From contig NZ_AUBV01000004.1 of NCBI RefSeq assembly GCF_000429425.1, positions 310,001 to 374,000 of the forward strand: DNA of 64,000 bases, read 5' to 3'. This DNA is from Algoriphagus mannitolivorans DSM 15301 (GTDB lineage: Bacteria > Bacteroidota > Bacteroidia > Cytophagales > Cyclobacteriaceae). Numbering within the stretch: position 1 is the first letter of the stretch; each line of letters starts with the position of its first letter. A model generated the notes under the pieces. That model did not search any database, was not told where the DNA came from, and saw nothing but the letters and a program-made list of their open reading frames with translations. Position numbers and translations under genes: made by a program. Of this stretch, positions 1-8,434 are shown piece after piece.

Positions 1-666
1 TACATTTGCTCCGAGTAACTTGATAAACCAAACTTGCTGGGATTTCTGTGGTGCTTCCCAAATGATTCTTTCTTCAGGAACTTGAGTCAGAATTTCTTCC
101 ACCAGACCTTGGCGTACTTCTCCCGAATCTCTGAAAAGACCCACGTTTCCTCCTTCTCTGGCTTCTCCGATTACCTTCCATGCACCTGCACTGAGTTCGG
201 TCTGCATTTGTTCGATCCACTTGTAAGGAGGGATAATTTTCGCTGCGTCTTTGGATCCCACTTCGGAAAGTACAGTTACCTGTTGGGCAAGTGTGCTGAT
301 GAATTCACACTTTTTGTCATGGTTAAGAGAGATGGAACCGTCAGAAACCTCAGCATATTGAAGTTCAAATTTGTCAAGCACTTTTCGGTAGTCTTCAAAT
401 TGACCACGTACAATAAAGGCTTCAAAAAGAGTTCCTCCAAAATAAACTGGAATGCCGGCTTCCTTGTAAACGGCAATTTTTTCTTTCAGGTGTTTAGTAA
501 CATAAGAAGTCGCCCAACCCAACTTCACAATGTCCACGTAATCCGAACAGCTATCTACAAAATCTTCAGTTTCCCTGAGGCTTAGACCTTTGTCCATCGC
601 CATAGTAAATCCCGTGTTACGAGGCTTTTCAGTCCGCACAGGAAGATTCTTCAGCACATAATTCAT
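1..666 (-). CDS. comA: Phosphosulfolactate synthase (ComA family), 3' end outside window
   Basis: The minus strand is open from ATG at 666 to the window edge, giving about 222 residues of a family usually near 250, so only the C-terminal end is missing. The family adds sulfite to phosphoenolpyruvate to give phosphosulfolactate, using a TIM barrel. Visible family segments are DIVKLGWATS at about residues 45-54 and GGTLFEAF at about 77-84, with an N-terminal KPRNTGFTM. Archaea use the enzyme for coenzyme M. In Bacteroidota its product may instead feed cysteate or sulfonolipid synthesis, which is inference. The gene is cytoplasmic with no signal peptide. The 109 bases upstream hold no clear promoter. 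Confidence 0.82.
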   Translation of the reverse strand, partial: MNYVLKNLPVRTEKPRNTGFTMAMDKGLSLRETEDFVDSCSDYVDIVKLGWATSYVTKHLKEKIAVYKEAGIPVYFGGTLFEAFIVRGQFEDYRKVLDKFELQYAEVSDGSISLNHDKKCEFISTLAQQVTVLSEVGSKDAAKIIPPYKWIEQMQTELSAGAWKVIGEAREGGNVGLFRDSGEVRQGLVEEILTQVPEERIIWEAPQKSQQVWFIKLLGANV

Positions 667-775
667 GTGTTTTTGATTTGTTTTTTAATTGCCACATGAA
701 ACCTCGCATGTTGAATAATCATCACCGCTTGTGACGTATTAATCATGCTTGATTCCATCTGCTAGGTTTTAATGT

Positions 776-2191
776 TTAAGAGGGCAGTTGATTATCCCGA
801 TATTGGTCTATGATCTTGTAGATTGCCTTTTGCTGCTTGAGCTCCGGCATGAGTTCATACAAGATCGTATGCCTTTCGAAGTCCAAAGTTAAGGCATTTT
901 CTAAATAAGTGAAGGCTTCTTTGTATTTGCCCATTTTGATCAAATACACTACCATGCGATAGTACAATTCAGGTTCTTCGGGAGATTCTTCGATACCTTC
1001 CCGAACGACGTCAATGGCTTCCTCAAAACGGTTTTGCTCGAAATAAATCACGGAAAGATTCACGTAAGTTTCCATGATTCCAGGCTCCAGATTGATGGCC
1101 TCTTCGTAAGCCTCCGAGCTAGCCTGCATGTTCCCCAAGTTAAATTCAGCATCCGCCAGTCCAACCCAATAATTGGGATTGTCTTTGTTGAGGTTAAGGG
1201 CTTTTCGGAAATAATGGATGGCCTCAAAAAACTTCTCTTTTTTCAGCATGCACATACCCAGGCCAAACCAGGCATCGTCGTACTCTTCATCCAGTTTTGC
1301 GGATTTCTTAAAGTACTTGAATGCCTCCTCGATATTACCGAGCTTTTCATGGGCGGCGCCCATGTAGCAGCAGTTTTCTGCATTGGCTCCTTCGCAATTG
1401 ATTGTATTTTGGTAAGCTTCCACAGCAGCCTGATATTGCTGGGTATTCATCAGGGAATTTCCCATGTTGAAATACGCCGAGGCAAAGGAATCATCAATCA
1501 ACAAGGCGTATTCATAGGCTTGGATCGCGTCCTCAAATCTACCGAGTCGGTTGTAAACCACTCCTAGGTTATACCAGGCTCCTGCCGAATAGGGGTCTTG
1601 ATCGATAAATTCCTGGTAGAATTCCAAAATTTCATCAAAAGAGCCTTCTTCCTCTGTAATCATGGCTAGCTGAAAGAGCGCATCTTCATGATTGATCCTG
1701 TTTTTGACCGCTTCTTTGTAGTACTCACTGGCCTTGGAATTATCTCCCTTTGCCCGGTATAGGTTTCCCAAAGAATAGAATACCTCTGCCTTGTCCTCTG
1801 CCAAGGGAATAAAACTTTCCAAAAGGTCTATTCCATCTTGCGGGTTTCCAGCCAAAATATGGGCATTGGCCAAAGCCAATAGAATCTCCTCGTTATTGGG
1901 GGAGAGGTTGTTTAGATTTTCCAGAATACTCAAGCCTTCGTCTAGCTCATCATTAAAAATGAGGCATTGGGCTTTAAGCAAGCGGATTTCCACAGAAAAA
2001 GGGAATTTTTCCAAGGCAAATTCTGAGGCTCTGAGGGCTTTGAGGAATTTTTGCTGATCAAAGTAAAACCGGATGATGTCTTCCAGTTCTTCTTCTTCGA
2101 AATAGAGGTCCAAGTTGGATTTGAGGGAGTTTTCAAACCGCTCGACGAGCTTTTTGTCTTCTTCCCAGTCGTGATCGTGATCTCCGGTCAT
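776..2191 (-). CDS. Tetratricopeptide-repeat protein
   Basis: A 471-residue acidic protein made almost entirely of TPR units from about residue 35 to 460, for example AWYNLGVVYNRLGRFEDAI and ELYYRMVVYLIKMGKYKEAF. There is no signal peptide or membrane segment, so it is probably a cytoplasmic scaffold. The N-terminus is rich in Asp, Glu and His. Family knowledge supports protein-protein binding, but no partner can be named. It starts at ATG 2191 with its own likely promoter and stands alone between comA and the SDR gene. Confidence 0.85.
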   Translation of the reverse strand: MTGDHDHDWEEDKKLVERFENSLKSNLDLYFEEEELEDIIRFYFDQQKFLKALRASEFALEKFPFSVEIRLLKAQCLIFNDELDEGLSILENLNNLSPNNEEILLALANAHILAGNPQDGIDLLESFIPLAEDKAEVFYSLGNLYRAKGDNSKASEYYKEAVKNRINHEDALFQLAMITEEEGSFDEILEFYQEFIDQDPYSAGAWYNLGVVYNRLGRFEDAIQAYEYALLIDDSFASAYFNMGNSLMNTQQYQAAVEAYQNTINCEGANAENCCYMGAAHEKLGNIEEAFKYFKKSAKLDEEYDDAWFGLGMCMLKKEKFFEAIHYFRKALNLNKDNPNYWVGLADAEFNLGNMQASSEAYEEAINLEPGIMETYVNLSVIYFEQNRFEEAIDVVREGIEESPEEPELYYRMVVYLIKMGKYKEAFTYLENALTLDFERHTILYELMPELKQQKAIYKIIDQYRDNQLPS

Positions 2192-2211
2192 TCGAATGAG
2201 TTAAGGTTTAT

Positions 2212-2240
2212 TTAAGATACCGATAAAACAGGAATCTCAA
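2212..2240 (-). promoter_or_regulatory. Probable Bacteroidota-type promoter of the TPR gene
   Basis: On the minus strand a TTG (2240-2238) is followed after 18 bases by TATCTTAA (2219-2212), close to the TTG/TAnnTTTG consensus. It lies about 20 bases upstream of the ATG at 2191. The -7 element is imperfect in its last two bases. Confidence 0.4.
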
Positions 2241-2352
2241 AACGGATACAAATTAATTTTTCTTAATCCTCTCGGGATTGATTGCTGAGTTAAATTCAGG
2301 GAGATTTTGGGCGTGTTGTGCTAACGCAAAGATTGAAAAATAAGTTTATGAA

Positions 2353-3306
2353 CTAGGATTTTGCCCATTCCAGACTTTCCTCAAGAGTCAAATAAGTGTA
2401 ATTCAAAGCGGCATTGACCTTTTGATTATTGAATTCTGTCTTCTGCTGGGAAATCATGGCAGTCTGCCTATTCAGGGTACTTTTACCCAGGCCCAGCATT
2501 CTCAGTATCCCCATTAAGGGAGCTACTATTTTTACCAAACTTGAAGAAACGGGAATCGAAGGGGCTTTTTTTGAAAATACCTTACCGGCAGTTTCAAAAA
2601 AATCACGATAAGGAATGCTTTCCTTATTTAAAATATACCGCTCTCCCCAAGTCTCTTTTTCCACCAAAAGCCTCGTGATTTTAGCCGCATCCCGAACATC
2701 GATGTAATTAAGATTTCCCAAAGGATAAAACCTGTTCTCATTCATCACATAGTCCAAGATCTCTGTGCTGCTTCTTTTCCAGGATACTTTTCCAAGAATG
2801 ATGGAAGGGTTCACCACCAAAACCTCCAAGCCTTCCTGTTGCCCTCTCCACACCTCAAGTTCTGCTCTATATTTGGAAATCGCATAATCGGTATTGAGGG
2901 GAGAATCCGTCCAGATAAAGTTCTCATCCAGGCTTTGAATTCCCGGCATCCTTCCAATGGCTGCAACTGAGCTGACATGAACCAGTTTGGTGACCCCGGA
3001 AGCTAGCATTGCATTCACCAAGTTTTTCGTGCCTTGAGTGTTCACCTGATCTAAGGCTACTTGATCTCTGGAGGAAAATGAAACCAATCCAGCCGCATGA
3101 ATCACCAAATCAATTCCTTGGAGAGCTTCCAAAATCGAATCCAAATCGCCAATGCTTCCTTCATGCCAGATGATCTCCAGGCTTGGGTCCAAAAGATCAA
3201 GTTTGGAATCCTTTCTTTTTAGTCCATGGATGCTTCCGACTTGGCTAAATTCCTTGGCCAGTTGGCTGCCAAAAAGTCCAGTAATTCCTGTGATGAGAAT
3301 CTCCAT
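2353..3306 (-). CDS. NAD(P)-dependent epimerase/dehydratase (extended SDR)
   Basis: About 317 residues from ATG 3306; an in-frame TTG at 3318 would add four residues and overlap the stop of the CpsB-like gene. The N-terminal Rossmann motif is TGITGLFGSQLA. The SDR signature follows as YAISKYRAELEVW, with the catalytic Tyr and Lys in YxxxK, and VHVSSVAAIG supplies the Ser. The family acts on nucleotide sugars, flavonoid-like alcohols or sterols, and the substrate is not identifiable here. It is probably the last gene of the rfbC-CpsB-SDR operon, which suggests a role in envelope polysaccharide or nucleotide-sugar metabolism (inference). Confidence 0.85.
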   Translation of the reverse strand: MEILITGITGLFGSQLAKEFSQVGSIHGLKRKDSKLDLLDPSLEIIWHEGSIGDLDSILEALQGIDLVIHAAGLVSFSSRDQVALDQVNTQGTKNLVNAMLASGVTKLVHVSSVAAIGRMPGIQSLDENFIWTDSPLNTDYAISKYRAELEVWRGQQEGLEVLVVNPSIILGKVSWKRSSTEILDYVMNENRFYPLGNLNYIDVRDAAKITRLLVEKETWGERYILNKESIPYRDFFETAGKVFSKKAPSIPVSSSLVKIVAPLMGILRMLGLGKSTLNRQTAMISQQKTEFNNQKVNAALNYTYLTLEESLEWAKS

Positions 3307-3314
3307 GCTTGATC

Positions 3315-4064
3315 TCAAAGGGTGGAATTAATCCACTCCATTTGTCTAATTTTTGAATAGATTTTTTGGTTTCTGGGCAAGGATTCCAACATATCCAAAT
3401 AGCGTGGATTATGGCAATCGGTTCCCAAAAAAGAAACTGCTTCCCGCTCGAGGAGCATCTCCGCAAAATCTTTGACGGGTTTAGAGTAAAACCCTGTCAG
3501 GGAAAGCAAGTTCATCTGGAAAATCAACTTTCTCTCCAGCAGGTCTTCCAAAAGCTTTTTATCGGTCAGAAGATATTGATATCGCTCCGGGTGGGCATAT
3601 ACAGGCTTGTAGCCGGCCATTTCCAGATGGAAAATAATCTCCAACAGCATTTGAGGTTTGTTGATAAAACCGGTTTCCACCAAGATGTAGTTGTCTCCGA
3701 AAGTCAGGAGCTTTTCTTCATTTTTAACTTTTTCCAGGAAAATCTCATCCATGTAATATTCCGCGGCAGCTTGAATTTCAAGCTTTATTCCAGCTTCACG
3801 GGCGGCTTTTTGCAGGTCCTCCAATCCGAGTTGGATAATCTCTGGGGTATTTCTGTAGTACTCCGACATGATGTGCGGAGTGGTAATGACTTTCTTAAGG
3901 CCAAAGCTCTCCATTCGCTGAAGCAAGGAGAGTGATTCCTCCATCGTTTTGGAGCCGTCATCTATTCCCGGGATTAAATGGGAGTGCATGTCGGTTCCCA
4001 ACCAACTTAAATCAAGGTCTTCCACGACCTCAGGCTTCATCTTAAGAAAATCCAACCAGCCCAT
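3315..4064 (-). CDS. CpsB/CapC/YwqE-type PHP tyrosine phosphatase
   Basis: The 249-residue protein is read from ATG 4064, which sits seven bases after a strong AGGAGGT and overlaps the rfbC stop in TGATG, so translation is probably coupled. The upstream-extended frame is rejected for that reason. PHP metal motifs are visible: TDMHSHLIPGIDDGS near the N-terminus, TTPHIMSEYY, YAHPERYQYL and GTDCHNPRY near the C-terminus. The family dephosphorylates tyrosines of capsule or exopolysaccharide kinases (Wzc/BY-kinases) and so regulates polysaccharide export. No BY-kinase gene is next to it here. Confidence 0.88.
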   Translation of the reverse strand: MGWLDFLKMKPEVVEDLDLSWLGTDMHSHLIPGIDDGSKTMEESLSLLQRMESFGLKKVITTPHIMSEYYRNTPEIIQLGLEDLQKAAREAGIKLEIQAAAEYYMDEIFLEKVKNEEKLLTFGDNYILVETGFINKPQMLLEIIFHLEMAGYKPVYAHPERYQYLLTDKKLLEDLLERKLIFQMNLLSLTGFYSKPVKDFAEMLLEREAVSFLGTDCHNPRYLDMLESLPRNQKIYSKIRQMEWINSTL

Positions 4065-4615
4065 CAAAGACCTCCTGTTAACTCTTGAAATTCGGAAAGT
4101 GTTGGCCAAAGTTTGTCTTTCTCGGAGATGATCGGAGCCGAAACTCCCCAATCAATGCCCAAAGCGGGGTCGTTCCATAGGATTCCTCCTTCGGACTCTT
4201 TGTGATAAAAATTGGAGCATTTGTATGCGAATATGGCATCTTCCAACACAGAAAATCCATGCGCAAAGCCCCTGGGAACATAAAAGAGGTTGAACCGCTC
4301 GACATCCAAAATGGTGGAATAATGCTTTCCAAATGTCGGAGAGCCTTTTCTCAGATCTACTGCTACATCCAGAACTTTTCCGGAGATCACCCGAACCAGC
4401 TTGGCCTGTGCATAGGGCTCCCGCTGGAAATGAAGACCTCTCACGGTCCCCTTTTGGGAAAAAGACTGATTATCCTGAACCCATTTTTCTTCATCCCCCC
4501 GGTTTTTGAACCAATCCTCCCGGAATGATTCAAAGAAATAGCCCCGGTTATCCGGGAAAATTCTAGGAAATATTTCCAGTAATCCTTCGATAGGAGTTGT
4601 CTTAATTTCTGCCAT
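4064..4615 (-). CDS. rfbC: dTDP-4-dehydrorhamnose 3,5-epimerase
   Basis: A 183-residue protein from ATG 4615, matching the usual length; a TTG at 4663 would add an unlikely 16-residue tail. RmlC cupin features are present: FPDNRGYFFESFRED, the active-site region QDNQSFSQKGTVRGLHFQ with its His, and the downstream YVPRGFAHGF segment. The enzyme is the third step of dTDP-L-rhamnose synthesis for O-antigen or cell-wall glycans. The rfbABD partners are not in the window. It leads the minus-strand operon with the CpsB-like phosphatase and an SDR. A 6-bp stem with a 3-base loop (4655-4669) lies in its upstream region. Confidence 0.93.
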   Translation of the reverse strand: MAEIKTTPIEGLLEIFPRIFPDNRGYFFESFREDWFKNRGDEEKWVQDNQSFSQKGTVRGLHFQREPYAQAKLVRVISGKVLDVAVDLRKGSPTFGKHYSTILDVERFNLFYVPRGFAHGFSVLEDAIFAYKCSNFYHKESEGGILWNDPALGIDWGVSAPIISEKDKLWPTLSEFQELTGGL

Positions 4616-4743
4616 TTGGCTTGATAATCTTTGATTTTCGAGAGTAAAATAACCACTCCCCAAGGGAGTATCCTAACTATTCTGAGGAATAATGCCCAAA
4701 TTTGCAATGGGTCCAAACAATTTCAAAAGTCCAACCGAGGAAA

Positions 4744-4781
4744 TTGAACCAAATCCCACCAAATTATCTTTTGAAAAGATA
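4744..4781 (+). promoter_or_regulatory. hflX promoter overlapping a perfect palindrome
   Basis: TTG at 4744-4746, an 18-base spacer, then TATCTTTTG at 4765-4773 matches the Bacteroidota vegetative promoter. The -7 region is itself the left arm of a perfect palindrome, TATCTTTT-G-AAAAGATA (4765-4781), eight bases before the ATG. A repressor or a 5' hairpin could act there. Confidence 0.55.
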
Positions 4782-4789
4782 GATTCATT

Positions 4790-6058
4790 ATGAGTAAAAT
4801 TTCCAGAAAACTTCAAAAACTACACGATACCGCCCCCAAACAGGATACGGCTGTCTTGGTCACTTTGATCCGGCAACAGCAAAGTGAGCAGGAAATTGAG
4901 GAGCACTTGGAAGAATTAGCCTTCCTCGCTGAGACCTTGGGTGTCAAGACGGTTTATCGTTTTACCCAAAAGATGGAAAAGCCTGACATCCGGACCTTTG
5001 TCGGAAAAGGAAAGCTGGAAGAAGTTCAAGCCTATGTGGAGCATTTTGGGGTAGACATGGTCATTTTTGACGATGACCTCAGCCCTTCCCAAATGAGAAA
5101 TCTGGAAAACGAGCTGAAAGTCAAAATTTACGACCGCTCCCTGCTCATTCTGGATATTTTTCTTCAAAGAGCTCAAACTGCCCAAGCCAAAACCCAGGTT
5201 GAGCTAGCCCGATTCCAATACCTACTTCCAAGACTTACCCGAATGTGGACTCACTTGGAACGTCAGAGAGGGGGAACAGGAACCCGGGGTGGTGCAGGTG
5301 AAAAGGAAATTGAAACCGATAAGCGGGATATCCGAAATAAGATTACGCTCTTGAAGGAAAAACTTCGGGAAATCGAAAAGCAAGGAGTAACTCAAAGAAA
5401 GGGTAGAAAAGGCATTGTGCGTGTGGCTTTGGTGGGATACACCAACGTAGGCAAATCCACCCTAATGAATCTGATCACCAAAACCGATATCCTTGCTGAG
5501 AATAAACTTTTTGCGACCGTTGACTCCACCGTGAGAAAGGTCGTGTTGGAGCATATTCCATTTTTGCTATCCGATACGGTTGGATTTATTCGCAAGCTTC
5601 CTACACACCTGATCGAATCCTTCAAATCCACTTTGGATGAAATTAGAGAAGCAGATCTCTTGGTGCACGTGGTGGATATCTCCCACCATGCTTTCGAGGA
5701 GCATATTGGGGTAGTGACGCAGACTTTAAGAGAAATAAAAGCCGGAGATAAGCCCGTCCTTTTGGTTTTCAACAAAATCGATCTAGTAGAGCAAATGCCA
5801 TCGGAGGAAGAAGCGATGCAAATCAGCGAACACGAATTGCAGGAGACACGATACCTCGACTTCAAGGCACTTTCGGAAGCCTATGAAAAGAAAAATGGGA
5901 TCAAACCTGTATTCATGGCTGCCAACTCGGGCGAAAATGTAGAAGGATTCCGGGAGGCCTTAGTCGCGGAAGTCAAGAAACAGCACCGAAAAATCTATCC
6001 TCATTATCTGGAAGATGAAGTGGTGGACTGGAGTTCCAAATTGGATTTTGAAGAATAA
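4790..6058 (+). CDS. hflX: GTPase HflX (ribosome-associated)
   Basis: 422 residues, typical for HflX. The N-terminal HflX domain contains TFVGKGKLEE and DDDLSPSQMRNLE, then a coiled region with the conserved GGTGTRGGAGEKEIETD. The G domain starts near residue 205, with G1 GYTNVGKST, G3 DTVGF and G4 NKID. HflX binds the 50S subunit and rescues or splits stalled ribosomes under stress. It is a single-gene unit with its own promoter and an intrinsic terminator immediately downstream. The C-terminal extension ends DEVVDWSSKLDFEE. Confidence 0.95.
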   Translation: MSKISRKLQKLHDTAPKQDTAVLVTLIRQQQSEQEIEEHLEELAFLAETLGVKTVYRFTQKMEKPDIRTFVGKGKLEEVQAYVEHFGVDMVIFDDDLSPSQMRNLENELKVKIYDRSLLILDIFLQRAQTAQAKTQVELARFQYLLPRLTRMWTHLERQRGGTGTRGGAGEKEIETDKRDIRNKITLLKEKLREIEKQGVTQRKGRKGIVRVALVGYTNVGKSTLMNLITKTDILAENKLFATVDSTVRKVVLEHIPFLLSDTVGFIRKLPTHLIESFKSTLDEIREADLLVHVVDISHHAFEEHIGVVTQTLREIKAGDKPVLLVFNKIDLVEQMPSEEEAMQISEHELQETRYLDFKALSEAYEKKNGIKPVFMAANSGENVEGFREALVAEVKKQHRKIYPHYLEDEVVDWSSKLDFEE

Positions 6059-6060
6059 GC

Positions 6061-6087
6061 AAAGCGGGTCAAAGCCCGCTTTTTTTT
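6061..6087. terminator. Intrinsic terminator between hflX and dgt
   Basis: A perfect stem AAAGCGGG/CCCGCTTT (6061-6068 with 6075-6082) around the loop TCAAAG, followed by a T run to 6087. It ends hflX. The A-rich left side could also serve the convergent dgt gene, whose stop lies inside the T run. Confidence 0.88.
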
Positions 6088-7432
6088 ATGCGCCGGGGAG
6101 TGCAATTCCCTTGACTTTTCGGTAGAGATTAAGCGCATACTTATCCGTCATTCCGGCAATAAAATCCACCAATGCTCTCAGTAAGGGATAGGGATTCACT
6201 TCTGCTCCCCAGCCTTTCATTGGAAAATCTTCCGGCAAGAGCCTTAGGATACTTTTGTCCTGACCAGAGAAAGCATCTTGATTGTAAAAGTGATGATAAA
6301 GGGCTCTGGAAAAAACGGACAGCAATCCTTCCAGCACTTGAAATCCAGCGGCCTCTTTTTCCAAAACCAACTTGGATCTGTATATTTTTTGGATAGACAC
6401 TTTGGAGATTTCCGCAAGAGCCTTGGCGGATGGGATGATATCTGTCAATGCCTTATCAAATGTCCCTTTGCGCATATTTTCCTCATACTGTCCAAACACC
6501 TCCACAGTCTCCCGGATCAACTGCCCGATGGCAAGGGCTCGGAGTGCTCCCAAATTTTGAGTTTTTGTCCTGTCTTTTAGTTTTTCAGGATCAAACCTCT
6601 CACCCAATATTGGCTTAAGCAGCTCCAAGGTTTCTTCAAAACTAACCAAGCCCATGGTGCAGCCATCTTCCAAATCAATGATGCTGTAGCAGATGTCATC
6701 TGCTGCCTCCACCAAAAAGGCCAAAGGATGTCTTACCCAGGTGTCCCCACTTATTTTCTCAATTCCCAAAGTGTCCGTCATCTGCTCAAAATCAACCAGT
6801 TGGTTGATAAAGAAGCCGAATTTCTTCTGACTCTTTCTGGCAATATCCCGCTGTGCGATCAGGCTAGGACGAGGATATTTGGTAAATGCTGCCAATGTGG
6901 CATAGGTAAGTTTCAGGCCAAATTGCTTGGAAACCAACATTCTGAATCCTTGGGCATTTCCTTCAAAATTGATCAAATCCGCCCACTGATCTACACGAAC
7001 ATGCCTTTCCCATAACTTCCCGTCTGGGTGAAGTCGGAAAAAATCCGATATAGCCTCTTCCCCGGCATGGCCAAAGGGAGGATTGCCGATGTCGTGGGTT
7101 AGTGCCGCTGCGGCAACGATTGAACCAATCGCCGAAGCGCTGATTTCAAATGATTCCAAATGGGGAAATTTGGCCAAAAGAAACTCTCCGGCCCCTTTTC
7201 CAAGAGATCTGCCTACACTGGAAACCTCCAGACTATGTGTCAAACGAGTATGGACGAAGGCTTGGTCAGGTAGAGGAAAAACCTGAGTTTTGTCCTGCAG
7301 ATTCCGAAAGGGAGCAGAAAAAATGATCCGGTCATAATCAATTTCAAATTCGCTTCTTCCTTGTTCTGAGCCACTTGTTCGGGCGCTTTCCCCAAACCTT
7401 CCTTTTGCCAGAAGTCTTTCCCATTTCATCAT
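6086..7432 (-). CDS. dgt: dGTP triphosphohydrolase (HD domain)
   Basis: About 448 residues from ATG 7432 (MMKWERLL); the longer frame from 7501 would overlap the upstream region of the divergent lipoprotein gene and adds a non-conserved tail. HD-superfamily metal ligands are seen in HTRLTHSLEV, ALTHDIGNPPFGHAGEEAI and EAADDICYSIIDLEDG. The enzyme hydrolyses dGTP (or dNTPs) to deoxynucleoside and triphosphate and tunes nucleotide pools or limits phage replication. It is a single gene. Confidence 0.92.
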   Translation of the reverse strand: MMKWERLLAKGRFGESARTSGSEQGRSEFEIDYDRIIFSAPFRNLQDKTQVFPLPDQAFVHTRLTHSLEVSSVGRSLGKGAGEFLLAKFPHLESFEISASAIGSIVAAAALTHDIGNPPFGHAGEEAISDFFRLHPDGKLWERHVRVDQWADLINFEGNAQGFRMLVSKQFGLKLTYATLAAFTKYPRPSLIAQRDIARKSQKKFGFFINQLVDFEQMTDTLGIEKISGDTWVRHPLAFLVEAADDICYSIIDLEDGCTMGLVSFEETLELLKPILGERFDPEKLKDRTKTQNLGALRALAIGQLIRETVEVFGQYEENMRKGTFDKALTDIIPSAKALAEISKVSIQKIYRSKLVLEKEAAGFQVLEGLLSVFSRALYHHFYNQDAFSGQDKSILRLLPEDFPMKGWGAEVNPYPLLRALVDFIAGMTDKYALNLYRKVKGIALPGA

Positions 7433-7539
7433 GCCCAAAAATAGAAATCTCCTCAGAATATTTCCCTTGAAAAAATATCTTTCCGAAATTGGCACAGACA
7501 TTGGCCTTTACAGCATCCACAATCAAAAATTATTGTCCC

Positions 7540-8349
7540 ATGAAAACTATACTAGCCTTATTTAACCTTCTCTTGCTCGCAGGTCTGGTATCCAGCTGTG
7601 ATGTCAACGATGAACCCAATTCTTCTGAAGCCAGAGTAAATTTCAGACTTGTAGATGCCCCGGCAGACTATGATGAAGTTTGGATTGAGGTCCTGGCCCT
7701 TCGGGTAAAAGTCGATTATGACAATAGCGATATGGAAGAGGATGACTCCACCTGGGAGGAAATCATCTATGATGGACCGCGGATGGTTAATCTTTTGGAT
7801 CTCACTGGTGGAAATAGCCTTTTGATCGGCTCGGAAGATTTTCCAGAAGGTGAAATCGATCAAATTAGATTGATCCTAGGCGACAACAACTACCTGATGA
7901 AAGGTGAGCAAAAAATCGAGCTCAAAACTCCAAGCGCTCAACAGAGCGGCTTGAAAATAAAAGTTGAAGAAGAAATCCAAGGCGGCCAAACTTATGATTT
8001 GGTGATTGATTTTGATGCTGCCAAATCCATCGTCAACGCCGGGAATTCAGGAAATGTAATCCTCAAGCCTGTGTTGAGAGCTTATCTAGAGATCTCTCAG
8101 GGAATCCAGGGACAAGTCTTCCCGCTGGAAGCTCAACCGATTCAGGTTACTGTCACCGGCAATGGGACTGAAGTAAACACCTTCGCTGACGGCACCGGGA
8201 AATATTCTGTCATGGGTCTTTCTCCTGGTACCTACACAATAACTTTTACGCCCAAGGAAGGATACAAATCTCAGACCCTGACCAATATCATTGTCGAAGA
8301 CGACAAGGTTACCAACCCGAATGTGGTCAATTTAGAACCTGCCTCTTAA
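7540..8349 (+). CDS. DUF4382 lipoprotein with C-terminal carboxypeptidase-regulatory-like domain
   Basis: 269 residues from ATG 7540, chosen because it begins a lipoprotein signal MKTILALFNLLLLAGLVSSC, with Cys about residue 20. The DUF4382 body (RVNFRLVDAPADYDEVWIEV) covers about residues 30-185. A C-terminal domain from about 190 has the CarboxypepD_reg-like pattern QGQVFPLEAQPIQVTV to SPGTYTITFTPKEGYK. It is probably anchored to an envelope membrane; its function is unknown. It is followed by a terminator and by a paralogue of the same architecture. Confidence 0.8.
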   Translation: MKTILALFNLLLLAGLVSSCDVNDEPNSSEARVNFRLVDAPADYDEVWIEVLALRVKVDYDNSDMEEDDSTWEEIIYDGPRMVNLLDLTGGNSLLIGSEDFPEGEIDQIRLILGDNNYLMKGEQKIELKTPSAQQSGLKIKVEEEIQGGQTYDLVIDFDAAKSIVNAGNSGNVILKPVLRAYLEISQGIQGQVFPLEAQPIQVTVTGNGTEVNTFADGTGKYSVMGLSPGTYTITFTPKEGYKSQTLTNIIVEDDKVTNPNVVNLEPAS

Positions 8350-8356
8350 ACCAAGA

Positions 8357-8381
8357 AATGCCGGAAATTCCGGCATTTTTT
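8357..8381 (+). terminator. Intrinsic terminator after the first DUF4382 gene
   Basis: Perfect inverted repeat AATGCCGGAA/TTCCGGCATT (8357-8366 with 8368-8377) around a single base, running into a T run to 8381. Because the geometric loop is one base, the stem tip must open in the RNA. Confidence 0.85.
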
Positions 8382-8434
8382 ATTTCCACTTTCCCGAGGT
8401 CCCACTTTGAAAAGTTTTGGCCTAAATTTGCGTC

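Noticed and set aside
34..585. 183-residue open frame on the plus strand
   Set aside because: It is antisense to the well-supported comA gene and has no recognisable family features.
3366..3935. 189-residue plus-strand frame
   Set aside because: It is antisense to the CpsB-like phosphatase gene, whose metal motifs and ribosome-binding site are clear.
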